Assembly: GCA_029204225.1 (NCBI GenBank)
Contig: CM055108.1
Location: forward strand, 18,757,779 to 18,821,778
DNA: 64,000 nucleotides
Direction: 5' to 3'
DNA from: Diphasiastrum complanatum
Lineage: Eukaryota > Streptophyta > Lycopodiopsida > Lycopodiales > Lycopodiaceae
How positions within the stretch are numbered: position 1 is the first letter of the stretch; the number at the start of each line of letters is the position of its first letter. The translations under genes and the position numbers were made by a program. Below the pieces are notes generated by a model. It did no database searches. It saw nothing but the letters and a program-made list of their open reading frames with translations, and was not told where the DNA came from. Below, one piece after another: positions 61,211 to 64,000 of this stretch.

Positions 61211-61916
61211 ATGGCAAAATGTCAAGAAGAGACCCAAATTGAAGGCCATCTGATTCATCTTCCATTCAAACAAAAGAAATCAAGAACCAAGGTATGGGGA
61301 CCTTCACCTTTTTGGATGGACTTGATTGAACATTTAAAAGTTTAGGTTTTTGTTTTCCTTAAGTGTAATAACAAACATTTGTGCTAATTGGTTCCAAAGG
61401 AGTTTTAATCTCAATAGGGATTTTGTTAAGCGTTAATGATATCTAATGCAAGGTTGGTCAAGTACTAAATCTAGCATCATAGAACAATATATTAATCTCT
61501 TCTAATGGATATATGCGTAAATGGTTACAAAATAATTCATAATCATTATGTACTATTCACATTGATTGCATATGAAAGTATAAACTTGTATGAAAACCAA
61601 AAATAAAGTTGTAGTGAACTAATTGCTTGTATGCATATGTTTTTAACTAATTAAAAGTGAAGCCAACCTAACATAAGACGGTTTGTGTTTGGTTGGCATG
61701 TGAATGAGCACTAAATAGGTTTTGAATTCACATAAAGACGTGAAAAACACATCTGAATGACAAAACATTCCATGTCACTGTTGAAAATAGAATATGCTAA
61801 CTTTGCGTTGTTTGTCTATTGTGTGATTTCAGGCCTTACTTGTAGAAGAACTATATAATGCTAGAGTGTTGACACTCAACAAGCCTCGTGGACTCAATTG
61901 TATTGATCTTTCAATG
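61211..61916 (+). CDS. 3-hydroxyisobutyryl-CoA hydrolase-like gene, copy A (first two exons)
   Basis: Exon 1, 61211-61291, starts with ATG and encodes 27 residues (MAKCQEETQIEG...), ending at AAG/GTATGG. Exon 2, 61833-61916, follows TTTCAG and encodes 28 residues (ALLVEELYNARVLTLNKPRG, then LNCIDLSM), matching the first beta strands of the enoyl-CoA hydratase fold in CHY1 (VLVEENGNVRTLTLNRP..LNAL). Both exons are open and in phase. There is no evident transit peptide. The next exon (LLEEWEKDD-type) is not found before 64000, so the following intron exceeds 2 kb. That intron shares ~165 bp with the region upstream of copy B. It could be the start of a functional gene whose body lies to the right. 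Confidence 0.72.
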
Positions 61917-64000
61917 GTAAAGACATATTGACTTAAATTTTTACAACTCATTACAGCTACAACTCTTTATATTTACATTATACCCGTTTTAATAATGTGC
62001 AAAAAGGCTAGAATGGGGGAAATAATAGTGTGGGCTTACAAGTTGGCAAACAAAGAGCAAAATAGAAGAGATAAAGCAAAAGGTTATACAGTACTAATTT
62101 CTTGCAAGATAGTTTGTTATACGATACTAATTTCTTGCAAGATGGTTTGTAATAATTTCAAGTGAGTGAATTCTAATGGGGATGGTCAAAAGAGTAGATG
62201 TTGCACTCTATTTTTGCTTGAGTAAAGCGTTCTCAATTGATAACTTTTTATAAAGAAATATTGTTAATGGTGAAAAAGTGTATATAAGAGTGAGAAACAA
62301 TAGACACAACTTTGACTATTATAACCCATTGATTTCAATAGTAAGACTAGATTAGCAATATTCATCAAGTGAAATTGATGGGAGAATTGTAATAAGAAAG
62401 AATTAAAGCCAACGAAGGAGAGAGACCTATAAATTAGCATTTCAAAAATAGATATCAAACTTTCAATTGAAATCCACAATTTTTATGTTCTAGCATAATG
62501 GACCAATCACAAGCACTTCAAAGTAGTCCTTCACTAGATTTGCATAGATGAATCTTATCCATTCTTACCTAGAAATTATTACAAAGAGGTGACTTTTCCT
62601 CAACTTAATATCTTACCAAACCTTGAGATGATCCTATGCATGTAGGTGAGATTGAGAGGGGTTGGCCTAATCACCCATCTTAAGCACTTGAACCAAATCC
62701 CTGGAAACTGCAAATTTAGTTGCTTGATCAATATTGAATAATTGCTCATATACATCCAACATAGAAATTTATTGCACAAAAAAGGGAGGAGACAATGTCA
62801 AACTTCTACAACTATTTTGGAATTGGGTCAAATCTACAATCTGAGTTTACCTGGACACTTTGAATGATGATGATGTGCTTCACATATGAGGAAAGTGGAC
62901 TTAAGTTTTTCTTGACCTCTATTGTGCCTTTGTGATCTTGAGTGCTTTGTTGTCACATTATCAAACAAGTATCATGCCTTCACCTTTACAATCTAAGATG
63001 AAAAGACGTTTGCAATGAACAAATTCCGAACAGAGTATATTAATATATCATTGCACCTTCAAAAGTCATGCACTTACTCATGTTGGCCCTTCACATCTAG
63101 ACAAGATTGTGTTTATGTAAGGATTTATTGCATGTAATGGTGCTACCTTAGTATTTCAGTCACATTCGAGGTTTTTTTTCATCCCAAGAAATGACTTCAT
63201 ATACATGTTATGGACATACATGCTTTTAGGCGGCTTATGGGACCGATTGTACTTACTTGGCATGACCAATGATGATTTTAATCATATGGTAGTGATTACT
63301 TTTAACCCAATGTTTGTTTTTTATTCACATGAAAAATTGAATCTCTAGAGGAGAGGCACACTAGTATTGGAGGAAATTGTTGGTCTTCTTTTGCAATTCC
63401 TTTTCAAATTCTGATTTAAACTCAATTTCACTAAATATACGTAGGTAATAGGAACTATGGGCATTCTCACTTGGGAGCTTATGTTTTGGTATATCTTTTA
63501 AATCTTATTGATATCTTCTAGTTCTTATTGCTCTTCCTTGTAGGTTATCAAGTATTCACTATCTTTGATTTTCTTTTGATATTCTTAGCTCTGTTCTCTT
63601 CCTTTGGGATCAACTATTGACTATCCTTGTCATCATTTGTGTAGAAGATTGGAGTCCCAACCACTCTCCACTTATTGGAGGACCAATATTCTTAGTTATG
63701 GTTTTTTGTGCTTAATGTGATGCTAAATCTCTTATTGAGTTTGTAACAATTCCTCGTTGGAGAGCCAAGATTAAGTATTTGAGAATTAAGAATTTGCAAG
63801 TGTCTAATATCAGCTCTAAAACTTCATAAATCTATAATTGGTGTGTGGAATCCAAACACAATTTGCAATTACCAACCTTACCTACATGCATGATTTGAAA
63901 ATTCATAACCATTATGTACACATGATGGCTTTTCTTGCATTCAAAATGATGTCAGGTTGGAGTATGTTATTGACAAACTTTCTATTGCGCCTCTACAAGA
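61917..64000. other. Intron-like DNA right of CHY-like copy A
   Basis: No exon is found. 62105-62273 matches 3702-3860 inverted, and 62573-62640 matches 10244-10306 directly. A two-copy tandem of ~33 bp lies at 62083-62150 (ACTAATTTCTTGCAAGAT in each unit); copy B has only one unit. Confidence 0.5.

Overview
The window is plant nuclear DNA: AT-rich, intron-bearing, and dominated by LTR retrotransposons, mainly Ty1/copia with one clear Ty3/gypsy element. Most copia primer-binding sites are of the plant initiator-Met-tRNA type (TGGTATCAGAG). The gypsy sites are of the TTGGCGCCGTTGCC type. I cannot name the species. No CRISPR array, rRNA gene or functional tRNA gene was seen.

Host genes. The only host gene family I recognise is a 3-hydroxyisobutyryl-CoA hydrolase-like (CHY1/HIBCH, enoyl-CoA hydratase superfamily) gene, present as four partial copies. 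Copy B is at 190-2845 (minus, runs off the left edge, frameshifted). Copy C is at 6571-9777 (minus, seven clean 3' exons). Copy D is at 27.7-29.3 kb (plus, a duplicate of the 3' end of C with two nonsense codons). Copy A is at 61211-61916 (plus, two clean 5' exons, runs toward the right edge). None is complete in the window.

Retroelement layout. 4.7-6.3 kb: an LTR (family X) carrying a long CT microsatellite. 10.4-12.5 kb: a minus-strand copia remnant. 13.6-18.5 kb: a plus-strand copia with LTR, PBS, gag, PR, IN and most of RT. 18.5-22.5 kb: a rearranged copia whose gag-PR-IN block is inverted. 22.5-24.1 kb: LTR fragments. 24.1-30.9 kb: a mosaic in which two inverted LTR-Z+gag arms flank an RNase H piece, LTR Y, a gypsy LTR end and CHY copy D. 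30.8-33.7 kb: two minus-strand copia fragments in tandem. 33.75-43.5 kb: a gypsy element whose gag is split by a complete but decayed copia (34862-41306), whose left LTR is in turn split by a 487-bp GC-rich TIR transposon. 45.5-53.1 kb: an old internally deleted copia, split by an intact 6155-bp copia (46383-52537) with one 1321-codon ORF, two 682-bp LTRs differing at one base, and a TTTGG target duplication. 53.1-56.9 kb: a decayed copia of another lineage. 56.9-59.0 kb: a second copy of the LTR-Z / RNase H / LTR-Y / gypsy-end mosaic. The right end is intron-like or unassigned DNA around CHY copy A.

How it fits together. Target duplications give a relative order: gypsy, then copia, then the TIR element at 34-43 kb; old copia, then intact copia at 46-53 kb. 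The intact copia is the only element here that looks able to supply a full protein set. Almost all others have lost part of RT. The motif TTCACACGTGTGAA or a close variant recurs in the LTRs or leaders of several families and may be a shared regulatory site.
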